Positions 47,210 through 57,441 of a DNA stretch of 64,000 nt are shown here, piece by piece. A program made the translations under genes and the position numbers. The notes beneath the pieces are model-generated. The model had not been told where the DNA came from. It was given only the letters and a program-made list of their open reading frames with translations, and did not search any database. Source of the DNA: Brasenia schreberi (Eukaryota > Streptophyta > Magnoliopsida > Nymphaeales > Cabombaceae); contig JAYKKT010000061.1 of NCBI GenBank assembly GCA_036023115.1, positions 10,058,501-10,122,500 of the forward strand. The letters are read 5' to 3'. How positions within the stretch are numbered: position 1 is the first letter of the stretch; each line of letters opens with the position of its first letter.

Positions 47210-49560
47210 CCGGCCCAAGCAGTGCATAAAAGTGCTCGTCACGATTCAGTCACCAGAAATTAACGATAAGCTGTTTCACGTTAACAGCACACACATATAC
47301 ACTCACATGAACGCTAGCGCACACACATAATCTAACTTCAAATAGATAGTATTTATTTACTATCAGCAGATGTGGATGTTGATGGGCAGGACGAGGCGGG
47401 GATCAAGGGCAGGGTGGAACCGGTATCAAAGTCCCTGTCCCCGCTCCTATTTAAGAACCCTGTCTTCGTTTCCATTTTCATTTCCGTGATGGTTTAAAAA
47501 CGCCTCCATGCCATGTCTTCACGGATTTCTACGGGAACCCATCACAAAAATAAGGAACGTTGGAATGCACGTTGGAGTTTACACATATGAAATGAAACCT
47601 TAATTTATATAAAATGCATCTAAATTCACAAATATTATTATGAATGAAAAGTCAAGAACGACAATGAGTTCATGAATTTAAAAAAGAGGTAATACTTTTA
47701 TTGCTTGATTTTTTTTAAAGTTTATTTTATTTCCAGATGATCCTAATTTTCTAGAATCAATGAGAAGAGAGATCGGATCGGGTTAGTGGGATGGGGATCT
47801 GCTATCCCTGTCCCGTCTTGATTTCTGTCGAGAATTTTCTCTCTCTAGTTCCTATTTTCACTCCTCACATAAAACAGGTCCCTACAAGGAGCGAAGGATC
47901 TCTCTCCATGAACATCCCTAACAGTACATCCTACATGCCAGGAATTGCCAATGGGTGTTGGTCTCTCTCTCTCACACACACACACACCTAAAACAAACAA
48001 AAAAAGATTTTAGGTCACCAAGTAAAACGTCACACCTCATCGTGGAAGCAATTAGATTATAAAGTCAACATGTCTATTTACATTAAAAATCTTTTGTGCA
48101 TATATATATATAAACTAGGATTGAGGTTACCCAGTAACACCTCATTGTGGAACCAATTAAATTTCAAAGGCAGCATGGTCACGTTATTGTTCCTTTCATG
48201 CACGCCATTAAATGATCTAAGACGTTGAAGGACATTGTGATCCTGCACAAGCAGTTGCATACATAAATATTAAGAGGTTCACAAGGAGTAACATGTTTTT
48301 CTTAACGTGTGTATGGACAACAAATCGTGTCAAAGACGATGTACCACTTTTGGTTCATGGAACCTTCGGGTTCGTCATGAAGATGCATGGATGTGTCGTT
48401 CAAAACCACCTATGGATAGAGAACTTAATGTACGTATGAGTCTCACATCTCTCTCACACACACACAATGACCAACTTTGGTTTTGGTAACCATCTTTTGT
48501 TCAGTTTGTGCAACTCAGCTTGTTTTGCTTTTGTGCTTGACATAGCTCAATCTAACAAACATGCTGGTCACGAGCAATGGAGAACGTTGGCAACCGAGAT
48601 ATCAGCAGTTCCTGGTCGGTTAAATTGACTCTCACCAGTCAAGGTCGCCAGCAGGGGAGCACAAAAAAAACTTGATAGTTTGGTTTACGGTTCCATCGTT
48701 GGAATCCAACCATAAAAACCAAACCAAATCACTATCTATATATATATATATATATATAATTTGATATACATGTAGATGTAAATCTTTATAAGTTTATGTA
48801 TATCAGTCTTATAATCTTACATACATATAAAATGTGAATATGTATATATATACTTTATGTACTTGTATGGGTATAATTCTTGGCAAGTTTATAAATTTAT
48901 ATAGATGAGTTTTATAACCTCATATACATATAAAATGTGGACCATAGAGTCAAATGATCTAATAACATAATACATTGCATTTAATAAAACTCTTAAATAA
49001 ATAGATTCATTGGTTCAAAACCAAACCGAACTAGAACTGACGATTCAGTTCTAGCAATAGCATGGTTCTTTTCTCTTCTCTAAAAGTTGAGAGCCGAGAC
49101 TAACGGTTTGGTTTGAAGTTGAGGTTAAAACCGAACCATGAACACCTTGGTAGCTCGAATCTAGTTTTCAGATAGAATCGGCGGAGGGACACACTCGTTC
49201 TATTTTACCATAATGTTAACTCACTAATGTAAAATCGTAAGATTTTACTCGTGTATTGACATTGTCAACATCAAACTGGAAGAGTTTTTAGGCCATCACC
49301 GATTTTAGAATCATAAACTCGTATGATTTTAGGCCCTAAGATCGCGATTTTAACTAGTATGTCACGAGCGTCGAAGTCATGACATGATTTGAAACGAATA
49401 GTTGGATAACCGTTGAAAAAATATTCTCCAAATCCGCCACGGCACAAAGGTCCCGTTGAGTCCAACCCTAGTTAAGTGTGCCATCACTCCATGTGCTTTA
49501 CCTTGCGTATCTATCTTCATCGATGTTGCTTTTCCGTGTTACAAGTTAAAAGAAAAAAAA
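47210..49560. other. Gene-free stretch
   Basis: Short (CT)n(CA)n tracts near 47960 and 48455 and a (TA)n tract near 48740. GGGGATGG-type and GGTTCC-type words at 47370-47480, 47780-47880 and 49020-49140 hint at degraded DNA-transposon ends. No genes recognised. Confidence 0.5.
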
Positions 49561-49568
49561 GTGTTGCA

Positions 49569-49570
<2 letters not shown>

Positions 49571-49662
<92 letters not shown>

Positions 49663-49675
49663 AGAGAGAGAGAGA
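49571..49675. repeat. (AT)n(GA)n compound microsatellite
   Basis: About 44 AT units run into about 8 GA units. This is the longest AT run in the window. Confidence 0.95.
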
Positions 49676-49764
49676 GTAGTTCTACCCATTCATCTATGCT
49701 CTAATCTTTTTAGAGATCTCGATCTTTAAAATCAACCATTAAAATCTTTAATTTAAAAAGTAAA

Positions 49765-50108
49765 TAGTATCAATATTTATTGCCCTTGTAAAAGGTATCA
49801 AAGTATATTTAATTTTGAAATTTAAGATCTTTGAGAATGTTTAAGCATATATGCATGTGCGCATTTACCACATTATATATATATAAAGAGAGACAAGAGT
49901 GAGAGAGTGTGGTAAACTCATACAATCATTCGTGCTCAAATCCACTTAAACATCTATACCATTTGATTCACATGATCAATAATAAAATTTGAATTTAAAA
50001 AGTGATAAGTATCATTGTATCTTATGTACTTTACATTTAATGCATCATATGTAATATATGTTTTTTATATTTAAATATTCATCGTTGATCATGTGAATTG
50101 AAGAATGG
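49765..50108. repeat. Left arm of a near-perfect 344-bp inverted repeat
   Basis: It begins tagtatcaatatttattgcc and ends gaattgaagaatgg. Its reverse complement recurs at 50420-50763. Reading both by eye I count about four mismatches, roughly 99% identity. The arm is AT-rich, noncoding, and includes a short (TA)n-(GA) block in both copies. Confidence 0.95.
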
Positions 50109-50165
50109 AGATGTTTAAGTGAATTTAAACATGAATAGGTGTGAGCGTAAACTATTCTCTCATTC
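49905..50165. mobile_element. AT-rich foldback element with microsatellite borders
   Basis: Left part: attcgtgctcaaatccactt, aaacatct, gattcacatgatcaa. Right part is its imperfect inverse: ttgatcatgtgaattgaaga, agatgtttaagtgaattt, aaacatgaatagg. Together they form inverted ends of about 70 bases around a 110-base AT-rich core. GA-rich sequence precedes it and (CT) follows. No coding capacity. Confidence 0.6.
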
Positions 50166-50352
50166 TATATATATCTAGTGATAAATATATATTATATTAG
50201 GTACATAATCTTACAAAAAATATCTCTAATATTCGATCTTTGTGACAAATGATTGAGGTGATAAAATAAAAAGTACCTAATACACATAGTGCATTCAATA
50301 GTGTAAGAGTGCCTTTGATTGAGATCTTCATTGTTGATCATACCAATCGAAC

Positions 50353-50419
50353 AATAAAGATGTTTACAAAACATTATACATTTATCACTACCCTTCATTC
50401 TCTCTCTCTCTCTCTCTCT
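50353..50419. repeat. Direct repeat flanking the right palindrome arm, copy 1
   Basis: aataaagatgtttacaaaac, attatacatttatcactacc, cttcattc, then (CT)n. The same words occur 410 bases further on, at 50763-50820. Confidence 0.95.
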
Positions 50420-50762
50420 CCATTCTTCAATTCACATGATCAACGATGAATATTTAAATATATAAAACATATATTACATATGATGCATTAAATGTAAAGT
50501 ACATAAGATACAATGATACTTATCACTTTTTAAATTCAAATTTTATTATTGATCATGTGAATCAAATGGTATAGATGTTTAAGTGGATTTGTGCACGAAT
50601 GATTGTATGAGTTTACCACACTCTCTCACTCTTGTCTCTCTTTATATATATATAATGTGGTAAATGCGCACATGCATATATGCTTAAACATTCTCAAAGA
50701 TCTTAAATTTCAAAATTAAACATACTTTGATACTTTTTACAAGGGCAATAAATATTGATACT

Positions 50763-50763
<1 letters not shown>
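50420..50763. repeat. Right arm of the 344-bp inverted repeat
   Basis: Reverse complement of 49765-50108. It starts inside a (CT)n tract (ctctcc|attcttc) and is followed directly by a second copy of the sequence that precedes it (see 50353 and 50763). Confidence 0.95.
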
Positions 50764-50932
<169 letters not shown>

Positions 50933-51399
50933 TAGGATCTGATGTCAGGTCCTTCTCATTGATCACGGCAAGCAAGGTTGATGATTGGCCAATGGTTGCA
51001 TATTTCTTGACCGAAATTAAGTCAGATTTCATTTGTGAAACATTTGCACTTAATGGTGATCCAATTTAAAACATGACAAGTTAATACTTCCGTATCTAGG
51101 GATTGCAGATGAGCTTCTCGTTCGTTCCGCTCAACGACGTCACGTACCTTTTCAATGGTTTGGCAGGAGCAAACAAATAGATCAATCAATATCGGGTCGA
51201 CTTGGAGGGATCGTGTAGGATCATCGATCAGGGATTGAAGGAACAAAGTCTTTTCTTAGTAAACATTTTCTCTTTGCAGCTCGTCTTGCCATTAGCTTGG
51301 CTCATTTCATTTGGCTAATAAGAGGATCCGACATCCTTAACTCGGCTTGTTTCACAGCTCTATCACAATCCTCTTACGACTTGGCTGATTATATATAGA

Positions 51400-51615
51400 G
51401 AGAGAATGAGAATGCTTCTTGTGCACACTCAATTACGCTCTAATCTTCTTAAAGATTTGAACGTTTAAGTTTTAAGATTAATGGTTGAAATCTTAAAAGC
51501 AGAAAACAAATAGTAGTAAAAAGTACTAAGATATTTTTGTTTTTGAAATTAGAATTTCAATGATCTTTGAGAATGTGTAAGCGTGCATTACGGATAGACT
51601 AATCTCTCTCTATAT

Positions 51616-51625
<10 letters not shown>
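51400..51625. mobile_element. Relative of the AT-rich foldback element
   Basis: GA-rich border, then gtgcacactcaattacgctc, taatcttcttaaagatttga, ..., gatctttgagaatgtgtaag, cgtgcattacgg, and (CT)/(GA) border. The ends are loosely inverse. Words such as ctttgagaatgt recur at 49.8 and 50.7 kb. Confidence 0.45.

Positions 51626-51656
<31 letters not shown>
51620..51656. repeat. (GA)n microsatellite
   Basis: About 18 pure GA units bordering a foldback-like repeat. Confidence 0.95.
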
Positions 51657-51659
<3 letters not shown>

Positions 51660-52149
51660 GATATATATTGTATCTTTGATTAAATATAGTAGGTCAACTC
51701 TCTTTGTCTCTCTTAAGGATTTGATGAAGATATGTTGGCCGTGTGAGAAGAAACAATGGGAGCAAAGCTGCTGGTTTCCCTTCCGTTGACTATGTAGCAC
51801 ACAGGATTGACCATTTTTTAAGATGAATTCACTACAAAGAAACTAACCTACAAATGGGAGTCAATCCAACTTATAAATATGCTCATAAATCACAAGAAGA
51901 ATTGAGGCAACATCTAAAGCACCTGCAAGCGCACTGTTAACTGTATCAACCATCATGCTTAGGCCCAAGCCAGAGGCATGCACTCTCTCTCTCTCTTAGA
52001 ATGTCATGATTCTGTAGCTCATTTGAATTTGGGGTTGAGTCGGGTAGGGTTGTAGATGGTTTATGGTTTGGATAGTGAAAAGTAGTATGGTTGGGGTTTG
52101 AGGTTTGGAATGTTGGCGAGCTGTGGAGTTGCATGAGTGTTTGGCACTA

Positions 52150-52266
52150 AGAGTGTTAGCTCAACTGGCAAGACGCTCTGACACCCTTGCTGCTGGTGAG
52201 AGTTCGACTCTTGGTGGTGCGTGTGTGTGTGTTAGGCTTTGGCCTCCCTTTGTAACCAAAAAAAAT
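52150..52266 (+). mobile_element. tRNA-derived SINE (type a)
   Basis: gtgttagctcaactggcaag (A-box-like), gagttcgactcttgg (B-box-like), (GT)n, taggctttggcctccc, ttgtaacc and an A-rich tail. This is the clearest full unit. It lies in the putative first intron of the B12D gene. Confidence 0.75.
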
Positions 52267-52639
52267 GATTCATAGATGGAATATTGTTTTCTTTTGATCT
52301 TTGGTTTTAGTTGCAAGCCTACAACTTTAGGCACAAAGGCCATTATATATGTTAATCTTTATGCTACATGTTTGATAAGATTGAGCCATTTTAATTCTCA
52401 CTTTGACTTTTCTTTGTTTCGGATTGATAGGTTTGGAAGATCAAGTGATTTGAGAGATCATGACTCTTAACACGAAAACACACATCGTTCACGTCATGTG
52501 TACTTCATGTCATTCAAACGTGACACACTTTAATATATGCATATTATTCATGTCATCTCAGCACCAACATGTCATTGAGATCATATGAAGGAGTTGCTGC
52601 TTGGTGCTAGATCATGATCTTCTCGATCACATGATCCAA

Positions 52640-52738
52640 GCCCTGTTGGGCAGTGGGCAGCAGTTGCTCATCCCGAGCATCGAACTGGTGACCTTAGGCT
52701 TCACAACTGACCCATCTATCAACTAAGGATGGCTGATG
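52640..52738 (-). mobile_element. SINE-like unit (type b head)
   Basis: On the minus strand: tagttgatagatgggtcagt, tgtgaagcctaaggtcacca, gttcgatgctcgggatgagc. It lies just before the B12D exon at 52755. Confidence 0.45.
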
Positions 52739-52754
52739 TGGGTCGTTTTTGCAG

Positions 52755-53124
52755 GTTTACCCACTGCTGGCTGCAATGACCTTCGTCACCAGTATGTGCC
52801 TCTATCAACTCACGAGGAATGTCTTCATGAACCCGGATGTCAGGTTGCCACCATCTCTCTCTGTCTCTCTCTCACACACACACACACGCGCGCGCGCAAA
52901 CACACACACAGTGAGAATCTCTGCGAAATCTTAGATACCCACAATTTTTTCTAACCATTTGCAGAGTTAACAAGGCTCATAGGATGACAGCCGTTCTGGA
53001 GAACCATGAGGAAGGAGAGAAATATGCTGAGCATAGCCTGCGAAAATTTCTCCGAACCCGGCCGCCTGAGATCATGCCCGCCATTAATCGCTTCTTTGCT
53101 GGTCCTACCAACAAGCCAAATTAG
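52755..53124 (+). CDS. B12D-family small membrane protein (5' exon uncertain)
   Basis: B12D-like proteins are about 90 residues with one membrane span, often labelled NADH-ubiquinone reductase complex 1 MLRQ-subunit-like. Exon 52755-52843 starts after ttttgcag and encodes VYPLLAAMTFVTSMCLYQLT then RNVFMNPDVR. Exon 52965-53124 starts after tttgcag and encodes VNKAHR, ENHEEGEKYAEH, LRKFLRTRPPEIMP and a stop. Together they give 82 residues in one frame. The family normally starts with a few residues ending in KPE before VYPL. A candidate first exon is 51955-51975 (MLRPKPE), giving 89 residues, but its donor would be GC instead of GT and the usual Trp is absent. The intron between the two certain exons holds (CT)n/(CA)n repeats. 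No stops interrupt the two certain exons. Confidence 0.85.
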
Positions 53125-53129
53125 AAGAA

Positions 53130-53975
53130 GCTTTTAGGCATGCAAGTGTACGTAGAATAATATGTGTGTACCAAGGCATGAATATTTCGTGGATGATAAT
53201 GTGATGCGAGTAATTACATGGAATGCATGTATGTAATGCAAAATAATTCTGTGCAATTATAACCCTTTTTTTTCAGATTGGTATGCAGACACCTTTTTTT
53301 AACCTTTTTACCATGATTTCGATTTTACCCCTACTGAAATCATCTCTATACTCTTGATGTTGGAAAATCTTTCTCCTCTCCCTTTTTGGGTTTTTCTATT
53401 ACCCTTGACCGTTCTATACTATTTTTCAATGGTCCGTGGCTAACCTTGATCCGATACACGATATTAAACCATCCGTTATCTTATAATGCTTTGAATCCAA
53501 TAAAAAAAGAGAAGGAAAAAAGAAAGAAAAAGAAAACTGATTCAAATAGGTTTTGAGTGACTTGGGATATTTCATTGATTTAATATATTTTTTATTATTT
53601 ATTTGATGAATTGATTTAATTTTGGATCAAAATCAAAATACGATGTCAAGTTCCCGACAAGAGAGACACAGACACCTCTCCCTCGTCAAGAACTTTACCT
53701 TCTTTTTTATTTTCTTATTTTTTCATATATTTCTTGATTTTCTTTTTTCCTTCATTCTTATTTTTTTATTGTTCTTCCTTTTCTTATCATTGATTTCATT
53801 TGCAATATGTATTGGCGAGTCTTCTTTTTCTTGTTGTTCTCCAACCTCATAAATGAAAAAAGAAAATAATTCAAATTATTAGTCAAATTGTATTAATTTT
53901 GTTTGCTATTTCCTTCTCAAATACACCGAGCTTGCAAACGCTGGAGCACCTGCTATCACATTTGAAACGATTCAG
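53130..53975. other. Gene-free, T-rich stretch after B12D
   Basis: Contains a long TTTTC/TTCTT-rich block (53700-53840). Its translation is a hydrophobic run caused by base composition, not a recognisable membrane protein. Confidence 0.5.
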
Positions 53976-53999
53976 TTAGACATGGCCGATTCCGGGAAC

Positions 54000-55260
54000 G
54001 GACCGGCGGTTCCGATTTTCTTGAAACCAGGAACTGGCACCGAACCGAGAATGTGCCGATACCGGTTTGAATCCTATAGTTGTTGATGAAGTTAACAGGA
54101 TCAACCAAAGGGTTGGTTCTTGCAATGTCCAAGCGTTGCGGAAACAGTAGATGGGTCCAGCTCAAGCATGAGTATCGCTTCATGAGCTCTCTAGCATCTG
54201 AACTGTGACTTGCATCTTCGAAATCTTCAGCTGCATCTTTACCTGAGAATGACATGTAAATGCATCAAAACTTCTGATTGAGGACAAATCCATAGCATCA
54301 TGTGATCACAATCTGCATTAAGTAGGTCACTTGATGAGTCGACCCTGTGGCTGAAGTCGAGCAGCTTAAATTGAGTTTCAATGTATTGGAAGCAACCTGT
54401 GTTGGTGAGACAATATCAAGTCTAACCAACCCGAGGATTATATCCACCTGTCTGACCCGAGAGGTTGAAACAGATTTGACCCTATTCTCAATGGACATTA
54501 GCTAATTTAGCTAAGACCATCTACATATTTGGCGTCGAGAGGCTCCCAATACAACAATAAAATCTTTTCTCTAAATAACTTGGAGAGACAAGACCAGGGT
54601 GGTGAATCTCTCCCCAATACAGACAGTAATTGGACCCCCACTACCTTCATGCAGCTAAGGCCCTTTCTGAATATATGAACTTGTTGAAACCAAACTACAG
54701 ACGTGATGCGCAATCTGAGCTCATTGACAATCTGGATTCAGCTGACTTCTGTTCTTATTTTAACGTGGATCATTAGTTTTCTATTTGGACAGCAGGTTAT
54801 AGCATCGATATTTACGATCGAGAAAGCTTGGTTAGCAGTTGACCTTGTTGAGGGTCGACTCACGAGTTGAACATCATGAGTTCAACCCCTGGGGTGTGCA
54901 TATAGCTTGGGAGTTGGTGTTTGTAAGACCTTAGTTTAATTTCATATTGTTTCTGGTTAATTTCTTATTTTATAGATAATTATAGTTGTGTTAGACCATT
55001 TTAGTTTTGGTAGTTCCTAGGTACTGATACTTACAGTTTCAATCTAGAACTTCCCAAGCATCTTATTGTCATTCAAGATGGCAACGATGGTCAAATCATT
55101 CAAAAGTTGACCTCAACTACACCCTTCATACAAGTCCCACCTCTTGAAATTCATTCCACTGATTTTTAATGAAGTTTGTGGATGGAGGAATACCAGTAGT
55201 CAAGAGTAAAACCACATGTCCACCAGGATGCTCATCTAAATTTCTCGTCACATCATACAC
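54000..55260 (-). pseudogene. Cytochrome b5 gene relic (two exons)
   Basis: Cytochrome b5 is a haem electron carrier anchored in the ER membrane. Exon 55194-55260 (after aaatatcag) encodes VYDVTRNLDEHPGGHVVLLL, with the haem-ligand HPGG motif; it is 67 bases, the size expected for this exon. After an intron of about 950 bases, an exon starting at 54242 (after ttctcag) encodes GKDAAEDFEDASHSSDAREL then MKRY, including the second haem His in HSS. Just after that a one-base loss shifts the frame: the expected ELDPSTV is readable only in another frame (near 54165). No first exon and no C-terminal membrane tail were found nearby, so this is most likely a pseudogene. An undetected first exon remains possible. 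The intron holds a SINE-like unit. Confidence 0.8.
54830..54930 (+). mobile_element. SINE-like unit (type b head), in the cytochrome b5 intron
   Basis: ggttagcagttgaccttgtt, gagggtcgactcacgagttg, aacatcatgagttcaacccc, tggggtgtgcat. No clear tail. Confidence 0.5.
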
Positions 55261-55264
55261 CTGA

Positions 55265-57070
55265 TATTTAAAATGGGGAAAACAAACAATTATGTTCACC
55301 AAGTGAAAAATAAATCACAAATGGAGAACTTAAATCTAGAAGTTTTTGCTAAAGTAAATAAGCTTTTGATGCAGTCAAAATTGAAGACCAGACTGTGTTA
55401 AGAGAGCGTCATGTGACCAATAGATAAAAATAAGAAGTCAACGCAGGCATGGAGCTTCATCAATATGAACAATCAATAGATAAGAGGTGTTCTAACATGT
55501 TCAGACTTCATATCATCTTCAAAGAACAGGCAACAATAATACCAATGATGCATGAGCCACCAAGGGTTACAAAATGTATCCAAACCATTTCCTCTGACTC
55601 CTCAATTGCTCGACATGTCCAGACGGGGGAAAAGGGAAACAGCAGTTTCACTTGCAAGCAGTTTGTTGCACAAATATAGTACAGAAACTGGTGTCAACGT
55701 ATCATGGCATTTCGTACAGTAGTAACAAATATGCTGCATTACTGAAAAGGGGTCATGTACCAACCTTTCCTATCGATAACTAATCTGCTGCTCATCCTCA
55801 TAACAGTAGTGGAACTGAATGGCTATTGTGATATTTTAGGATCGCAGTATGATAGTGAACCCCTTTGCATTGCTGATGCTATTGCAATATTTTCAAATTT
55901 CACTGATACTGGTGACTATGCTCCACTTTTAGCCTCAACGGCAAAGAATAGAATCCATTACAAATCTCTACAAAACAATGGATTAAGAACTTCCGGAAAA
56001 AAGAACTATGAGAGTCGGAGGAAAGATAAAACAGCACGTGTTTACCGACAACTTCAGCTATCTTGCAGTTCTGTAAGTAATATTATTACATTTTAACTCA
56101 AACCATCTAAAGAGCAGCCTAAACAACATCTCAACATCTTATTGACACCTTACCAAGAACTTGGCTTTCAATGAAGGTGCTCTCCTAGTATCTGCACTGG
56201 TGTTTAACCGTCAGCAGCTTCCTCAAGTTTCTTCCCTTTGTTTTCCTCCTGTAGTTCATTACAAAGGTCTTCTACTTACCTACTGATGCTACTTCCCCAG
56301 ATTTTTTTGAGAAGGATATCTCGACCAGGTTCCTGAGAGAATCTTTCGTTCATTTGCTCTAGCATCAATAAACCTAAAGCTGATAATGAAATTTTGGTTA
56401 CAGGATAGCCATGTTCTTTCTATGCATACAAGATCGTAGTACTCAACTTTAATGATTTTAGTAACCTAAATCTTTGAAGCAGATATCTTTGTTGATGTTA
56501 ATATCATGCACAAGCACTAGCACATGCACATGCACATGCACATGCACATCCCGATGCACAGTGCAGCTTTGACAGGTTAGTAATTTTACTTTATTAAACT
56601 TCATTAGGGTCTGACAAATCTTCACAACGTCTAAAACTTTTCCAGATTCACTTTATATTTCCTTTTTATTACAAGTTATTGTCGCCATTTCCGTGATACG
56701 ATGCAAATAATGACTTCAAATTCACCATGGTTTGAGATCTCCAACAGCCTAAAAGAATTTCAGCATTCATGTCCGTGCGAATCCCCACCATGTGGGATAC
56801 CAGAACATGGTAGAGATTTTTTCCAGCAGCTTACAAATATTTTCCTTTACAATTCTCAATCGTGAACTCCAGTTTCTATTCGAGAAGCAATTGTAAACCA
56901 CATTTCAACTCATCATCTAGTGGCTGCCTCTTGCCTACCAAAGGATATGTGCATATGCACCAACCAACCATAGACAGCATGTCAATCACATGGAATTCCA
57001 CTTTTGCTAATCCCATGACAGGAACATCCAGACTGATATCATCTAGTGACTGATGACCTTACTTCTAGTA
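55265..57070. other. Gene-free stretch before Copia 2
   Basis: A missing first exon of the cytochrome b5 relic was looked for here on the minus strand and not found. A 113-codon frame at 55755-56096 has no family motif. The hexanucleotide repeat at 56517 lies here. Confidence 0.45.
56517..56551. repeat. (CACATG)n microsatellite
   Basis: Five to six hexanucleotide units. A similar run in the opposite sense lies at 16560-16585. Confidence 0.85.
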
Positions 57071-57441
57071 TGAAGATCGGGTCCCTTGAAGCCAACTTCT
57101 TCTGTCCCCGCAGAAATATTTTTAGAATGGTGTTTGAGGTTTCCTCACGACGGCCTTCCTAAGGAGACGATGTATGCTTTGTGTTCTGTGTTTCTCAATA
57201 TTTCTGTATATTCAGTAGTTTTTCACTTTGTATACGCACTACTCCTGCTCTTTATCTCGTGGATTTCATGCTGGGTTTCCCTCTTCTGAGCAACTGTATC
57301 CGAATTGTTACCGAAAAATCCGGTAATGGCGGTTACAATCTTAGCCCTATCTTTAACTCCTCTTCGGGTAACCATCTAAATGGCCAGTCTAGCCGTTACC
57401 CGACTGAGTTACCGAAAATGACCATTGTAATATATATAACA
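57071..57441 (-). repeat. 3' LTR of Copia 2
   Basis: Plus-strand ends are TGAAGATC and ATAACA. It carries about 70 bases (roughly 57350-57430) that are absent from the 5' LTR. Otherwise it matches 62466-62767 throughout with scattered differences. Confidence 0.9.

Noticed and set aside
49456..49704. Open frames translating long dinucleotide repeats (also at 31384, 50727 and 50805)
   Set aside because: They are translations of (AT)n, (CT)n and (GA)n tracts.
53622..53852. 76-codon hydrophobic frame that could be a membrane tail
   Set aside because: Caused by a T-rich block and on the wrong strand to be the cytochrome b5 tail.
55755..56096. 113-codon plus-strand frame with a hydrophobic start resembling a signal peptide
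   Set aside because: No recognisable family, no splice context, and no support beyond length.
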